Notes: a model not told the origin generated them from the letters alone. A stretch of 64,000 nucleotides of DNA from Kitasatospora acidiphila (GCF_006636205.1 NZ_VIGB01000003.1:558001-622000); one strand, 5' to 3'. Numbered from the stretch's first letter, positions 7,178-16,393 are shown. Numbers and translations: made by a program.

Positions 7178-8431
7178 TCAGACGGCGGCCCGGCGCCTGC
7201 CGCGCTTGCGGCGCGGGTACGGGAAGAGCCGCGGCGAGCGCTTGGCGGCCACGTCCTCGACCCAGCCGAAGATCAGCACCAGCAGACCGATCAGCGGGAT
7301 CGCCACCATCAGCGGGAACCACTGGCTGGTCAGCAGCCACTGGCAGTGCTTGTAGAAGAAGTCGACGGTCCAAAGGGGGTCGATCAGAGGGATGGACAGC
7401 ACCAGCGCCGTCTCGTGCCAGAGGTAGACACTGACAGCACGTGCGTTGAGCAGGCTGACCAGGCCGTTCCAGCGTTCCAGCGGTTTCGGCCACTGCTCCC
7501 AGGACGGGCTGACGTGGAGCAGGATGGCGACGAAGCCGAAGGACCACAGGGCCTGGGCGATCGGCCAGCTCTCGATGTCGGTCGGGTTGCTCGGATCGAC
7601 CGGCCGGGTGTGCAGGTACCACCAGCCGGCCACCATGATCAGCGGCGCGACGGACGGCACGACGTACTGCGGGATCTTCTTGAGCAGGCCCTCCTGGTGG
7701 GCCATGCCGAGGATCCAGCAGGAGCCGAAGGTGGTGAAGTCGGTGGCGGTCTCCCAGACCCGGCCGTAGATGAACTCCTGATCGGCGAAGAACACGTTCA
7801 TGACGATCGACAGCGCCAATGGCACGAACAGCATCACCCACGGCAGTCGCCGCAGCGCCCACCGCATCAGCGGGGAGAGCAGGACGTACCAGAGGTAGGC
7901 ACGCAGGTACCAGAGCGGGACGATGGTCTGCTCGGCCCAGACGTGCTCCAGATGGTGGTTGAAGCCGTGCAGGCTGACGGCGTACGGCGGAGTGCTCAAC
8001 GGCACGATCCAGAACACCAGCTTGCCCCACCACCAGTTCGGGTGGCCCTCGGCGTTGGGTCCCCAGCCGTCGAGGATCTGGGCGGTGATCATGATCGCGC
8101 CGAACAGCCACATCGGCGGCAGCAGTCGGCGCAGTCGGCTCCGGATGACGCCGAGGGCGGGCCGGCTGAGCGAACGTGCCATCAGCGACCCGGCCAGCGC
8201 GAACATCACGCCCATCGACGGGAAGACGATCGGCAGCCAGAACCAGCCGAAGTTGTGGTAGATCACCACGCGGACCAGCGCCAGCGCGCGCAGCAGGTCG
8301 AGGTAGCGGTCGCGGCCGCCCCCGCGCTTGGACGGCGGCTCCGACTCCGGCTCCGGTCGCAGACCGACAGGGATGCGCAACTGGAGCGTGTCCTGGTTGC
8401 CCCCGAACTCGGTGGACGCAGTCATGGTCAT
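7178..8431 (-). CDS. Acyltransferase 3 family membrane O-acyltransferase
   Basis: A 417-residue integral membrane protein with the AT3 (OafA/NodX-like) signature. The N-terminal RDRYLDLLRALALVRVVIYH contains the conserved helix with Arg and His, followed by around ten hydrophobic segments. These include FPSMGVMFALAGSLMARSL, RRLLPPMWLFGAIMI and the late SVYLWHETALVLSIPL, which carries the second conserved His. The ATG at 8431 overlaps the stop of the upstream gene as ATGA, so translation is coupled. The family transfers acyl groups to sugars at the membrane. Being the last gene of an operon with a deacetylase-glycosyltransferase, it likely decorates the same extracellular polysaccharide. The C-terminus is very basic (PYPRRKRGRRRAAV). 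Confidence 0.85.
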   Translation of the reverse strand: MTMTASTEFGGNQDTLQLRIPVGLRPEPESEPPSKRGGGRDRYLDLLRALALVRVVIYHNFGWFWLPIVFPSMGVMFALAGSLMARSLSRPALGVIRSRLRRLLPPMWLFGAIMITAQILDGWGPNAEGHPNWWWGKLVFWIVPLSTPPYAVSLHGFNHHLEHVWAEQTIVPLWYLRAYLWYVLLSPLMRWALRRLPWVMLFVPLALSIVMNVFFADQEFIYGRVWETATDFTTFGSCWILGMAHQEGLLKKIPQYVVPSVAPLIMVAGWWYLHTRPVDPSNPTDIESWPIAQALWSFGFVAILLHVSPSWEQWPKPLERWNGLVSLLNARAVSVYLWHETALVLSIPLIDPLWTVDFFYKHCQWLLTSQWFPLMVAIPLIGLLVLIFGWVEDVAAKRSPRLFPYPRRKRGRRRAAV

Positions 8432-10578
8432 GCCTCCACCGGTGCGGCGACCTCGCCGGTGCGCCGGAGCTTCTGCCAGCGCAGTCGGCCACCGGTCAGC
8501 GCCGTGATCGTGGACTGCAACAGGACCATGTACATCAGCTGCCGGTAGACCAGTTGCTGGATCGGCAGGGTGATCAGATGCCATGGCTTCTCGTGGTCGA
8601 GCCGGAAGGCGTACCAGGACAGTGCGGCCTGGAGCAGGATGAAGCCGCCCCAGCTGGTGAGGGTGACCGGGGCGTCCGCGAACAGCACGCCGTACAGCAG
8701 GAACAGGTCGACCAGCGGCGCCAGCAGCGGGGCGACCACGCCGAACAGCACGACGAGCGGCAGCCCGAGCCGGCCGAAGCGCCCGGCCGGGCCGCGGGAG
8801 GTCACGGCACGGCGGTGCTTCCACATCGCCTGCATGCTGCCGTAGCTCCAGCGGTACCGCTGGGACCAGAGCTGCTGGATGCTGGCGGGAGCCTCGGTCC
8901 AGGCGCGGGCGCGCTCGGCGTAGACGATCCGCCAGCCGTCGCAGAGCACCGCCATGGTGATGTCGGTGTCCTCGGCGAGGGTGTCGTCGCTCATCCCGCC
9001 GACCCGCTGCAGGGCCTCCTTGCGGAACGCGCCGACCGCGCCGGGTATGGTCGGGATGACGTTGAGCATGTCGTACATCCGGCGGTCCAGGTTGTGGCCG
9101 AGGACGTACTCGATGTGTTGCCAGGCGCCGATCAGGCTGTGGCGGTTGCCGACCTTGGCGTTGCCCGCGACCGCGCCGATCGCCGGGTCGCCGAACGGCT
9201 GGACCAGCTCGCGCACGGTGGACGGCTCGAAGACAGTGTCGCCGTCCATCATCACGATGATGTCGTACGAGGCGGCCGCGATACCGGTGTTCAGCGCACT
9301 GGACTTGCCGCCGTTGACCTTGCGGATCAGCCGGACGAACGGCAGGTTCATCTCCTCGACGACGTCCGCGGTCCCGTCCGTGGAGCCGTCGTCGATGACG
9401 ATCACTTCGATCGGGTAGTCGCTGGCGGCCAGGGAGTTGAGGGTGTTGGCGATGCACTCGAGCTCGTTGTAGGCCGGGACGAGCACGGTGACGGGCTCGG
9501 TGACGGGCGGCCCCCAGGCGTTCCGCCGCCGGGAGCGGCGGGCGTGGATCGGTGCGAGGACTAGCATCAGCGCGAACCGGCCGAAGTTGAGGAAGCCGAC
9601 CAGGGCCAGCAGGCCGACCAGCACCGGCAGGCTGTACACGCCAACCTGGGTGGCCCAGATGAATCCCTTGCCCGCCCACAGCTGGTAACCGTGCACCGGC
9701 ACCATGGCGTTGGAGGCGCCGAGCGCTTCGGAGATGGTGCTGAACCGATAGCCCTCGCCCTGTAGCTTGTCGATGATCTGCCCGAGTGCGGTGACGGTCT
9801 GGGAGCGGTCGCCACCCGCGTCGTGCAGCAGGATCAGCTCGCCCGCACCGGGCTTGGGCGGCATCGCCGCCTTGACGATCTTGTCGACACCGGGACGCTT
9901 CCAGTCGTCGGTGTCAGAGTCGATGAACGCGGTGAGATAGCCGTGCGACCCCACGTACTTGACCACCGGGTAGTTCCAGTCGTCCAGCGCGGAGGCGTCG
10001 GAGGAGTACGGCGGGCGGAACAACGCGCTGTGGACGCCCGCGACGCCGGCCAGCGCCACCTGCGTCTGCGCCAGCTCCCAGGCGATCCGGGTGTGGGACT
10101 GGAACACCAGGTCGGGGTGGGTGAAGGTGTGCACGCCGATTTCGTTGCCGCCCGCGACGATCTGCCGGATCAGCCCCGGGTTGCGCGTGGTCATCGCACC
10201 GGTCACGAAGAAGTCCGCATGGATGTGGTGGGCCGCGAGCACCTCCAGGATCTTCGGAGTCCACTGCGGCGAGGGGCCGTCGTCGAAGCTCAGGACCACG
10301 GTGTGTTCGGGGATGCGGTAGCTCGTTGGGTTCGCGTTCTTGGTGCCACGCGCGTCAATGATCGGCCCGCCCTTGAGCAGGTTGTCCGGCACGGTCGTCT
10401 TGTCGACCGAGACCGCGATCCGGGTGTCGTGGAACACCTCGTTGCTGGCGAGGCCGCGCAGGACGAGCAGCGCGAGCAGGCAGGCCAGCAGGGACAACGG
10501 CATGAAGAAGCGCAGACGCGGCGCGGCCAGTCGACGCGGCCTCAGCAGGGACTGCCGGCGGCGCTGGTGGCGGGACAA
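8428..10578 (-). CDS. matB: Bifunctional polysaccharide deacetylase / glycosyltransferase 2
   Basis: About 716 residues, read from a TTG at 10578 with AGGAG just upstream; a much longer open frame upstream is Arg/Pro-rich shadow. A transmembrane anchor (LSLLACLLALLVLRGL) precedes a NodB deacetylase domain. Its metal site appears as VVLSFDDGPSP and GVHTFTHPD, with RPPYSSD and a catalytic-base region LILLHDAGG. After a second membrane helix comes a GT2 domain: VTVLVPAYNE, VIVIDDGSTDGT, MMDGDT (DxD), LAEDTDIT and QRYRWSYG (QxxRW). C-terminal membrane helices follow. This fusion is the layout of Streptomyces MatB, linked to an extracellular poly-N-acetylglucosamine-like polymer; the symbol rests on architecture only. 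It is coupled by ATGA to the acyltransferase gene. Confidence 0.85.
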   Translation of the reverse strand: MSRHQRRRQSLLRPRRLAAPRLRFFMPLSLLACLLALLVLRGLASNEVFHDTRIAVSVDKTTVPDNLLKGGPIIDARGTKNANPTSYRIPEHTVVLSFDDGPSPQWTPKILEVLAAHHIHADFFVTGAMTTRNPGLIRQIVAGGNEIGVHTFTHPDLVFQSHTRIAWELAQTQVALAGVAGVHSALFRPPYSSDASALDDWNYPVVKYVGSHGYLTAFIDSDTDDWKRPGVDKIVKAAMPPKPGAGELILLHDAGGDRSQTVTALGQIIDKLQGEGYRFSTISEALGASNAMVPVHGYQLWAGKGFIWATQVGVYSLPVLVGLLALVGFLNFGRFALMLVLAPIHARRSRRRNAWGPPVTEPVTVLVPAYNELECIANTLNSLAASDYPIEVIVIDDGSTDGTADVVEEMNLPFVRLIRKVNGGKSSALNTGIAAASYDIIVMMDGDTVFEPSTVRELVQPFGDPAIGAVAGNAKVGNRHSLIGAWQHIEYVLGHNLDRRMYDMLNVIPTIPGAVGAFRKEALQRVGGMSDDTLAEDTDITMAVLCDGWRIVYAERARAWTEAPASIQQLWSQRYRWSYGSMQAMWKHRRAVTSRGPAGRFGRLGLPLVVLFGVVAPLLAPLVDLFLLYGVLFADAPVTLTSWGGFILLQAALSWYAFRLDHEKPWHLITLPIQQLVYRQLMYMVLLQSTITALTGGRLRWQKLRRTGEVAAPVEA

Positions 10579-10609
10579 TGGCGCTCCTGGAGATGGGTGG
10601 TGCGGACGA

Positions 10610-11113
10610 TCAGGCGTGCTTGGTCGGCTGGTGCGAAGGCGTTGCCGCGTGCGGTGCGGCGCCCGACGCGTGCGGCGCGGTGGCCGAGGCGTGCGGCACG
10701 ATGCCCGCCGTGTGCGGCGCAGTGGCCGCGGTGTGCGGTGCGGTAGCCGAGCTGGTCGCGTGAGGTGTCGGAGACTGCGTGGCCGTCCGGGGCGAGGACG
10801 GCGAGAGTGACGGGGTGGGCGACAGCGACGGCACAGGCGGGGGAACCGGTGCGGACGGCAGCGAGGGCTGCACGGGTATCCCCATCGCCGGGGCGTCCGA
10901 CTGCACACCGACCAGGCTGCTGCCCATGGCGGCCGCCAGCATCGCGCCGACCAGGGATACCGGCCAGCCTAGGCCCCGCAGCAGACGGCCACGCAGACCC
11001 GACTCGTCGACGAAGACCGGCGCGGGAGCCTGTTCCTGAAGTCCCGACTCGGACATGTCAGGCTGCGCCCGGTGCGCCGATCCGCGTTCGACGGAAGTGA
11101 TGACTGGGCGCAC
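10610..11113 (-). CDS. Single-pass membrane protein with Pro/Ser/Thr/His-rich tail
   Basis: A 167-residue protein from a GTG at 11113 with AAAGG upstream; an alternative ATG at 11056 lacks a ribosome site. After MSESGLQEQAPAPVFVDESG there is one hydrophobic segment (LGWPVSLVGAMLAAAMGSSLVGV). A low-complexity extracytoplasmic tail follows: first Pro/Ser-rich (PSLSPTPSLSPSSP), then repeated APHTA / APHAS units ending TPSHQPTKHA. No enzymatic motif is visible. The gene is 31 bases upstream of the deacetylase-glycosyltransferase start and is the first gene of the operon. It may act as a scaffold or wall-spanning element for the polysaccharide machinery (inference). Confidence 0.6.
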   Translation of the reverse strand: MRPVITSVERGSAHRAQPDMSESGLQEQAPAPVFVDESGLRGRLLRGLGWPVSLVGAMLAAAMGSSLVGVQSDAPAMGIPVQPSLPSAPVPPPVPSLSPTPSLSPSSPRTATQSPTPHATSSATAPHTAATAPHTAGIVPHASATAPHASGAAPHAATPSHQPTKHA

Positions 11114-11610
11114 CTTGCAAGGCCTTTCAGGGCAGGGTACGTAGACCCCGGAAACGTAGAGGGGGAACGCTAGTGCACCAGCCCGACTCGAATTGGGCTC
11201 GATGTGTGCATTTGGCGCGATCTGCCCAGAGGTTGTGATCAGATCGAAATGCTTCGAACACTTCTCACACTTCTCACGCCGCGCTCCGTCCCGAGCGCGG
11301 AATGGCCCACCTGATGAACTTGCGCGCCCTCGCCCGGCACCGCAGCCGCCGTGACCACCTGCGCATCCGTCCCACCGCGGGACCGCTGTCCGACCAACAA
11401 GCAAGGTTCAAGAGGCAGTTGATCGCACTCCCCAAAGGTCGAGCCGGCTGATCAGATGGGCGGACTCGGGCTCGAGCCGTCCAGGTCCCCACCGCGGACG
11501 AGGTGGCAGGGCCTGGACACTTGGTTAGGATGACGCCTCAATTCGATCAGTGATCGATCCTCATGCAAAGGGCGTGTCCAGATACCGCCCCTACGCCCCA
11601 AGGAGCCTGT
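11114..11610. other. Intergenic region between divergent polysaccharide and lipoprotein genes
   Basis: About 500 bases between two divergently oriented units, so both promoters should lie here; none can be placed confidently. A 49-codon frame at 11302-11451 (+) has no ribosome site and no recognised product, and I do not call it a gene. The final bases include AAGGAG at 11600-11605, the ribosome site of the lipoprotein gene. Confidence 0.5.
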
Positions 11611-12576
11611 GTGAGCCAGCCCCGCCGCACCTCTCGTCGCCGCGCGTGGACCGTGCTCACGCTGCCGGCCCTCGTGTGCGGCCTCGCCGCGTGTTCCGGC
11701 GCCCCCGCATCCAGCGGGGGCGCCGACGCCGCCGCGCCCGCGCAGGGCGCGTCCGCCCCCAGCGCCTCGCCGACCCCGTCCGGACCGCCTGGAACCCTGT
11801 TCGACGACTTCCACTACAGCGGTCCTGACGACCCCTCGCTCACCGCCCACGGCTGGCAGGTCCGCACCGACGATGGCGGCCCGGGGATCAAGGGCACCTG
11901 GTCCACCACTGGTGCCGGCTTCCCGTCCGATACGACCGCTCAAGGGGGCAGGATCCTGCAGTTGCAGGCGTCCACCGACGGCACCGCGCAGGGCACCAAG
12001 CAGGTCGAGGTGCAGAGCACCGGCACCGGCCTCTTCACGGGGACCTTCGCCGCTCGGATCTACCTCAGCGACAAGCCTGCGAGCGGTCGCAACGGCGACC
12101 ACCTCGTCGAGTCCTTCTACCCGATCTCCCCCGCGGACTCCTCGACGAACTACAGCGAACTCGACTACGAGTACATGCCGAACGGCGGCTGGGGTTCGGT
12201 GGGTCCGGAACTCGACACCACGAGCTGGTACAAGGCCGATCCGCCGGACCGGGTCACCCACGCCCTCAAGCAGCACCTCGAGGGCTGGCACATCATGATG
12301 GTCACCGCCATGAACGGAAAGGTCACTTACTCTCTGGACGGCAAGGAGCTGTTCACCAGCTCCGGCAACTACGTCCCGCGCGAGAAGATGGACATCCACT
12401 TCAGCGACTGGTTCATCGACCTCCCCTTCACCGGTGGTCCGCGCACATGGGACACTAAGGTCAACTGGTTCTACTACAAGGCCGGTGAGGCCGTGTCCCA
12501 GACGGATGTCCAGAAAGCGGTGGACGGCTTCTACGGTGCCGGTACCGACTACGTCAACACCGTGCCGAAGTCCTGA
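11611..12576 (+). CDS. GH16-like secreted lipoprotein
   Basis: A 321-residue protein from a GTG at 11611, with AAGGAG five to six bases before it. The N-terminus is Arg-rich (QPRRTSRRRAW), then a hydrophobic core, and the lipobox GLAAC gives a lipidated Cys at about residue 28. After a Ser/Pro/Ala linker a beta-sandwich domain begins (GTLFDDFHYSG). It contains SELDYEYMP, matching the ExDxE catalytic signature of glycoside hydrolase family 16, followed by the aromatic and Gly-rich strands expected of the fold (HLEGWHIMMVTAMNGKVTYS). GH16 enzymes hydrolyse beta-glucans, galactans or related polymers; the substrate cannot be read here. It could be a GH16-like binding domain rather than an active enzyme. 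It is divergent from the polysaccharide operon. Confidence 0.7.
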   Translation: MSQPRRTSRRRAWTVLTLPALVCGLAACSGAPASSGGADAAAPAQGASAPSASPTPSGPPGTLFDDFHYSGPDDPSLTAHGWQVRTDDGGPGIKGTWSTTGAGFPSDTTAQGGRILQLQASTDGTAQGTKQVEVQSTGTGLFTGTFAARIYLSDKPASGRNGDHLVESFYPISPADSSTNYSELDYEYMPNGGWGSVGPELDTTSWYKADPPDRVTHALKQHLEGWHIMMVTAMNGKVTYSLDGKELFTSSGNYVPREKMDIHFSDWFIDLPFTGGPRTWDTKVNWFYYKAGEAVSQTDVQKAVDGFYGAGTDYVNTVPKS

Positions 12577-12752
12577 CCCGGGCGGCAACCGCCGGGCTCG
12601 AGGAGCTGAGCCGCGATCAGGCCCGCAGCATCGAAGGGTGCGCGTCGAAGCAGCATGCGCGCACCTGCTTCATGCGGTGATTCCTCCAGGGCGTCTGTCA
12701 ACCGTCCGGCCGTCGCTGTCGAAGACGCCACGCCACCACCTCCTCGGCCCGG

Positions 12753-13243
12753 CTGATCTGCCCCGTCGGGCCGCAGAGCCAGCCGTTCATCCCATGGGGC
12801 GACTTCGGAGAGTACGAGCACGTTCCGGGGGGTGACTTCGAGCCCGGACACTTCTCCTGGACCCCGGACAACGGTGCCGCCGTGAGCGCGGGCAGCGAGC
12901 CCTGGTACGTCGTCAGCCCCGCCGACAGTCGCTCCCTGACCCTGCCGCAGGGCGCGCACGCCACCTCCCCCACCTATTGCGTCGGTGTCGATCAGCCCAA
13001 CGTCCGCTTCTTCGCCAAGGGCACCGGCACCCTCGCCGTCGACGTCAGCTACAAAGGCCCGCTCGGCATTTCCACTGTGCAGATCGACGCCAGGCACCTC
13101 CCCGACGCCTGGCAACCCAGCACCCGTGTGCCGATCACCGTCAACCTCCTCCGCTGCTGCCCGGCAACCAGACCCCCATCAGCCTGACCTTCCGCTCCCA
13201 GTCCGGCACCATCACCATCGACGACGTCTTCACCGGCAGCTGA
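12753..13243 (+). pseudogene. Secreted beta-sandwich protein, 5'-truncated and frameshifted
   Basis: The stretch reads QPFIPWGDFGEYEHVPGGDF, then WTPDNGAAVSAGSEPWYVVS, SLTLPQGAHATSPTYCVGV and VRFFAKGTGTLAVDVSYKG. This is recognisable as a widespread actinobacterial secreted protein with a carbohydrate-binding-like beta-sandwich. No signal peptide or start codon is found upstream. Near 13,150 the frame shifts by one base, and the natural C-terminus (NQTPISLTFRSQSGTITIDD, stop at 13241) is in a different frame. The shift is not at a long homopolymer. It is therefore classed as a pseudogene. Confidence 0.6.
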
Positions 13244-13566
13244 CCACCACCGCGGAAAGAACCGCAGACCCCGCACACACCGGCACCACCGGCCCGACAC
13301 CACCCGGCGGCGCCCACCGAACGGGAACAGCCCCCACACCTCCCGCGCTCCCGGGCACCGCCGAAGACCACAGCCTCCAGGACCCCGGCCGCCGCGCCCG
13401 GTTCGCGGGAACCACGAATCACCCCGGCCACCCTCCGGACACGCGGTTCAGCACCGCAGTGCGGACTCCTCGTGCAGCGCCGCATTGAGCCTGGCCATGG
13501 CGGCGGCGAGGCCTTCGCATGAATCGTCGGGGCACCGGTACGGTGACTGACGGCAGGTATGTCCAC
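13244..13566. other. Non-coding stretch with possible regulator tail
   Basis: About 320 bases with no convincing gene. On the minus strand near 13,450-13,510 a short open piece (LAAAMARLNAALHEESALRC) looks like the end of a helical protein, but it is too short to assign. Nothing else is seen. Confidence 0.4.
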
Positions 13567-14091
13567 TCACCCGGAAAGCCCATCAGGAGATGGGCCGTTC
13601 GGGTGACATCCATCCCTGTGCAGCCTGACCCGCCCGGGTGCCGCGCCCATCCAGCCCGGCACTGATCGAGGTAGGCATTCCGAGGGCGGGGGCACGGCAC
13701 TGAGTTGTGCGCATCGTGAAATTGCCTGCATCATCACGGCTGCGGCGGTCTCGTCACTGATGCCGTCGGGAACCCGGACCAGCGAGTGGGCCGGGACGGC
13801 CAGCAGTTCGGCGTAGCTGCCCGGGTGGTAGAACCACGCCACCCGGTCGCCGACGGCCAGGTCCCTGACCCCTTCGCCGAGGGCGGTGACGTAGCCCATC
13901 CCCTCGGTGCCGAGGATCGCTGGAGCCGCCCAGCCCGGGCCGCCCTCGGCGCGGGCACCGACGTCCATGTAGTTCACGCCGGCAGCGCCCAGCCGTACCA
14001 GCGCCTCGCCGGGGCGAGGGGTCGGATCCGGCAGCTCGGTCCAGCGCATGACCTCGGGGCCGCCGTGCTCCTCGATGCGGATCGCGTGCAT
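13567..14091 (-). pseudogene. Zinc-type quinone oxidoreductase, 3'-truncated
   Basis: From the ATG at 14091 (MHAIRIEEHGGPEVM, with AGGAAGG upstream) about 122 residues match the N-terminal GroES-like domain of NADPH:quinone reductases. Visible pieces include PRPGEALVRLGAAGVNYMDV, GTEGMGYVTALGEGV, VGDRVAWFYHPGSYAE and VPDGISDETAAAVMMQ. Homology ends there (about 13,725), before the nucleotide-binding GxGxxG region. The remaining 50 codons to the stop at 13567 are unrelated sequence. The truncated protein would lack the Rossmann domain. It stands opposite the CGNR regulator gene at 14541, a common pairing of an oxidoreductase and its regulator. Confidence 0.7.
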
Positions 14092-14151
14092 GATGACACC
14101 TTCCTATGGGATCGTCCGTGAGGGAACGGGCATCACGTTAGGCAGCCAGAA

Positions 14152-14169
14152 TTGGACCAGCAAGTCCAA
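14152..14169. promoter_or_regulatory. Candidate operator palindrome
   Basis: A perfect inverted repeat TTGGAC-cagcaa-GTCCAA lies about 60 bases upstream of the quinone oxidoreductase start codon, in the region facing the CGNR regulator gene. Size and position suit a dimeric repressor site, but the protein that binds it is unknown. Confidence 0.35.
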
Positions 14170-14540
14170 AATCGTTGCCGGGAAAGCGAGTTGACCGGCC
14201 ACCGGTGGGGGGCCCGACGGAAGGTCGCGACGAGCATGGCCGCCATCAGCCGGCGCATCACCAGATCCACCGCGATCACCTCGCCCGGGCGCCAGTCCGA
14301 CACCTGTTCCTCGGTGATGTCGGTCATCGTGCCGACGCAGGCGGCGATGCTGTCACAGCGGAAGGCGGGCGGGAGGGCACGCCGCTGACGCCGGTGGAAA
14401 TCCCGTTCGGACGTGATGATGCCATTCCGAGTGGTGGAGGCCCACCTGCGGGGATTGGGACGGCAGCGCCCCTGATGGGCGCCTGTGGAGCTGTCGGGCC
14501 ACATCTTGCACACCCATTCGTCACCAGTCAAAATGGTGAC
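14170..14540. other. Intergenic stretch with a doubtful minus-strand frame
   Basis: About 370 bases between the palindrome and the CGNR gene. A minus-strand frame at 14133-14327 (MTDITEEQVSDWRPGEVIAV onward) has plausible amino-acid composition at its start and might be the scrap of a helical regulator. It has no ribosome site and its C-terminal half looks random. I see nothing else firm. Confidence 0.4.
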
Positions 14541-15086
14541 GTGAATCATGCCTTTCCTTGCGGAACCCTGCCCCTGGACTTCGTCGGCACCTTGCGCGCC
14601 CGGCGCAACGACGCGCCGATGGAGAAGCTCGCCACGGCCGGCCTGCTCGACGACTGGTTCGTCGAGTCCGGCATGCTGGACGGCGCCCCCGGTGCCGACG
14701 ACATCGACCTCGACATCGCCGTCGAGGTACGGGAAGCGATCTACTCGCTGGTCGCCGCCCACCTCGACGGCCAGCCGCTGCCCGCCCACGCGGTCGGCGT
14801 GCTGAACCGGCACGCGGCAGGGCTGCCGATCACCCTGCGCCTCGGCCCCGGCGGCGTGACCCGCAGCGGTTCGGCCGCGCAAGGACTCACGGCGCTCGCG
14901 CGCGAGGCGATCGAGATCCTCGGCGGCGCCGACGGGGCACTGCTGCGCGAGTGCGCCCGCCCCGAGTGCACCCAGGTCTACCTCGACCGTTCGCGCGGCC
15001 GGCGCAGGGAGTGGTGCGCCATGCGGACCTGCGGCAACCGCGTCAAGGCCGCCGCCTACCGGGCCCGGGCCGGCGGCAAGGACTGA
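14541..15086 (+). CDS. CGNR zinc-finger (ABATE domain) transcriptional regulator
   Basis: A 181-residue protein from a GTG at 14541 (VNHAFPCGTLPLDFVGTLRA). Residues about 5-130 form the ABATE-type N-terminal domain (putative stress-induced transcription regulator): LPLDFVGTL, EVREAIYSLVAAHLDGQPLP, VGVLNRHAAGLP. The C-terminus has the CGNR zinc finger: LRECARPECTQVYLDRSRGR, then REWCAMRTCGNRVKAAAYRAR, with four Cys ligands and the name-giving CGNR motif. Such proteins bind DNA and often regulate an adjacent oxidoreductase or hydrolase gene. Here the divergent neighbour is a truncated quinone oxidoreductase, so its original target may be lost. The GTG has only a weak ribosome site, and a slightly longer start cannot be excluded. 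Confidence 0.8.
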   Translation: MNHAFPCGTLPLDFVGTLRARRNDAPMEKLATAGLLDDWFVESGMLDGAPGADDIDLDIAVEVREAIYSLVAAHLDGQPLPAHAVGVLNRHAAGLPITLRLGPGGVTRSGSAAQGLTALAREAIEILGGADGALLRECARPECTQVYLDRSRGRRREWCAMRTCGNRVKAAAYRARAGGKD

Positions 15087-15356
15087 GCCGCGGTTCCTGC
15101 GCCGCGGCTCTTGCCGGCCGCAGCGCAGGACCATCACACCGAGAGTCGCCTCAAGGGCACCCTGTCACCCTCTTGACAGGTTACGCGTGGCAGAGCAACA
15201 CTCGTCACTGTTCAAACAGGTGACCAGGAGACCGACACCGAGCCGGCCGACGCCGCCCACCAGCTCTGCCCCTGCTCCAAGCCCATCACGGGCCACATTC
15301 CGGTCACCGCCAACGCCACCGCGGTGTCCGCCTGAGAGAACCGGAGGTAGCGGACC

Positions 15357-15554
15357 ATGGCTACGAAACAAGCACGTGCACTGGATGCCGTCGTCGCGGC
15401 CGGGCGGGCGCGCTTCCGCACGCTGCCCGAGCGCGTCCGCTTCGAGGACATGACCGAGATGAAGGACGTGTCGGCATCCGGCGGGCCGGACATGTACGAC
15501 CCTGAGAGGCAATGGGCCTTCTACTCTTGCCTCGCACTGGACCTGGGGCTCTAG
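15357..15554 (+). CDS. Conserved small protein of unknown function
   Basis: A 65-residue acidic-ended protein (MATKQARALDAVVAAGRARF onward, ending ALDLGL). It is preceded by a strong ribosome site (CCGGAGGTAG, about 8 bases upstream), which supports it as a real gene despite its size. It has no membrane segment and no recognised domain. Just upstream a short open piece ends SKPITGHIPVTANATAVSA, which may be the scrap of another small protein. It is convergent with the PspA homologue, whose gene ends at 15617. Confidence 0.55.
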   Translation: MATKQARALDAVVAAGRARFRTLPERVRFEDMTEMKDVSASGGPDMYDPERQWAFYSCLALDLGL

Positions 15555-15616
15555 TCCAACGCCGTTCAGTCGTGCTCTTCGGCGAGGACGTACTCCCTCG
15601 CCGAGAATCCGCACGT

Positions 15617-16393
15617 TCATGATGCGGCCTCATCGTCCGGCGGTGTGGCGGGCTTGTTGCCGGCTTCGATGGCCGGGCCCGCGCCAGGTTCGGCCAACTG
15701 AGCTTTCATGTTGGCCAGTTCGGCCTCGACGTCGTGGCCTTCGCTCGCGGCGTCGAGCTGGGCCTGGATGTCGTCACGTCCCGCGGGCAGGGTGGCGTCC
15801 TCCAGCGCGCCGGTGGCGATCAACTCGTCCAACGCCCCGGCTCGGGCCTGGAGTTGCTCGGTCTTGTCCTGGGCCCGCTGCATGGCCATACCGATGTCGC
15901 CCATCTCCTCGGAGATACCGGTGACGGCCTCGTTGATGTGCGTCTCGGCCTCGGCGGCCGTGTAGGTGGCCTTAATCGTCTCCTTGCGGGTGCGGAACGC
16001 GTCAACCCGAGCCTGCAGCTGCTGCGAGGCCAGGGTGAGCTTCTCCTCCTCGGCCTGCAGTGACGACTCCTGGCCCCGCAGGTCGCTGATCTGCGATGCC
16101 ACGGCGGCGCGCCGGCTCAGGGCCTCACGTGCGAGGTCCTCCCGTCCGACCGCGAGCGCCTGCCGCGCCTGACCGTCCAACTTCACAGAGGACTGGTCGA
16201 GTTGGGCAATCTGAAGCTCGACGCGCTTGCGGCTGGTGGCCACGTCCGCCAGCCCGCGCCGCACCTTCTGCACCAGCTCCAACTGCTTCTCGTATGAGTA
16301 GTCGAGTACCTCGCGCGGATCCTCCGCACGGTCCAGCGCCTTGCCCACCTTGATCCTGAACAGGGCGGCGATACGCTGCATGATGCCGCTCAT
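15617..16393 (-). CDS. pspA: PspA/IM30 family phage-shock protein
   Basis: A 258-residue protein from the ATG at 16393, with a very strong ribosome site (AAGGAGGT) seven bases upstream; a GTG three codons earlier overlaps that site and is unlikely. The N-terminus MSGIMQRIAALFRIKVGKAL is the amphipathic membrane-binding helix. Long coiled-coil helices follow (about residues 25-220), including EDPREVLDYSYEKQLELVQK and the typical VATSRKRVELQ. A short acidic Pro-rich tail ends the protein. PspA/Vipp1 proteins polymerise on damaged membranes (ESCRT-III superfamily) and protect membrane integrity. The length is close to other streptomycete PspA proteins. It is likely monocistronic. Confidence 0.85.
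   Translation of the reverse strand: MSGIMQRIAALFRIKVGKALDRAEDPREVLDYSYEKQLELVQKVRRGLADVATSRKRVELQIAQLDQSSVKLDGQARQALAVGREDLAREALSRRAAVASQISDLRGQESSLQAEEEKLTLASQQLQARVDAFRTRKETIKATYTAAEAETHINEAVTGISEEMGDIGMAMQRAQDKTEQLQARAGALDELIATGALEDATLPAGRDDIQAQLDAASEGHDVEAELANMKAQLAEPGAGPAIEAGNKPATPPDDEAAS

Noticed and set aside
11302..11451. A 49-codon plus-strand frame as a small gene
   Set aside because: No ribosome site, no recognisable sequence, and an Arg-rich composition typical of chance frames.
14133..14327. A minus-strand frame starting MTDITEEQVSDWRPGEV as a regulator
   Set aside because: The first 35 residues look protein-like but the rest does not, and there is no ribosome site. Kept only as a note.
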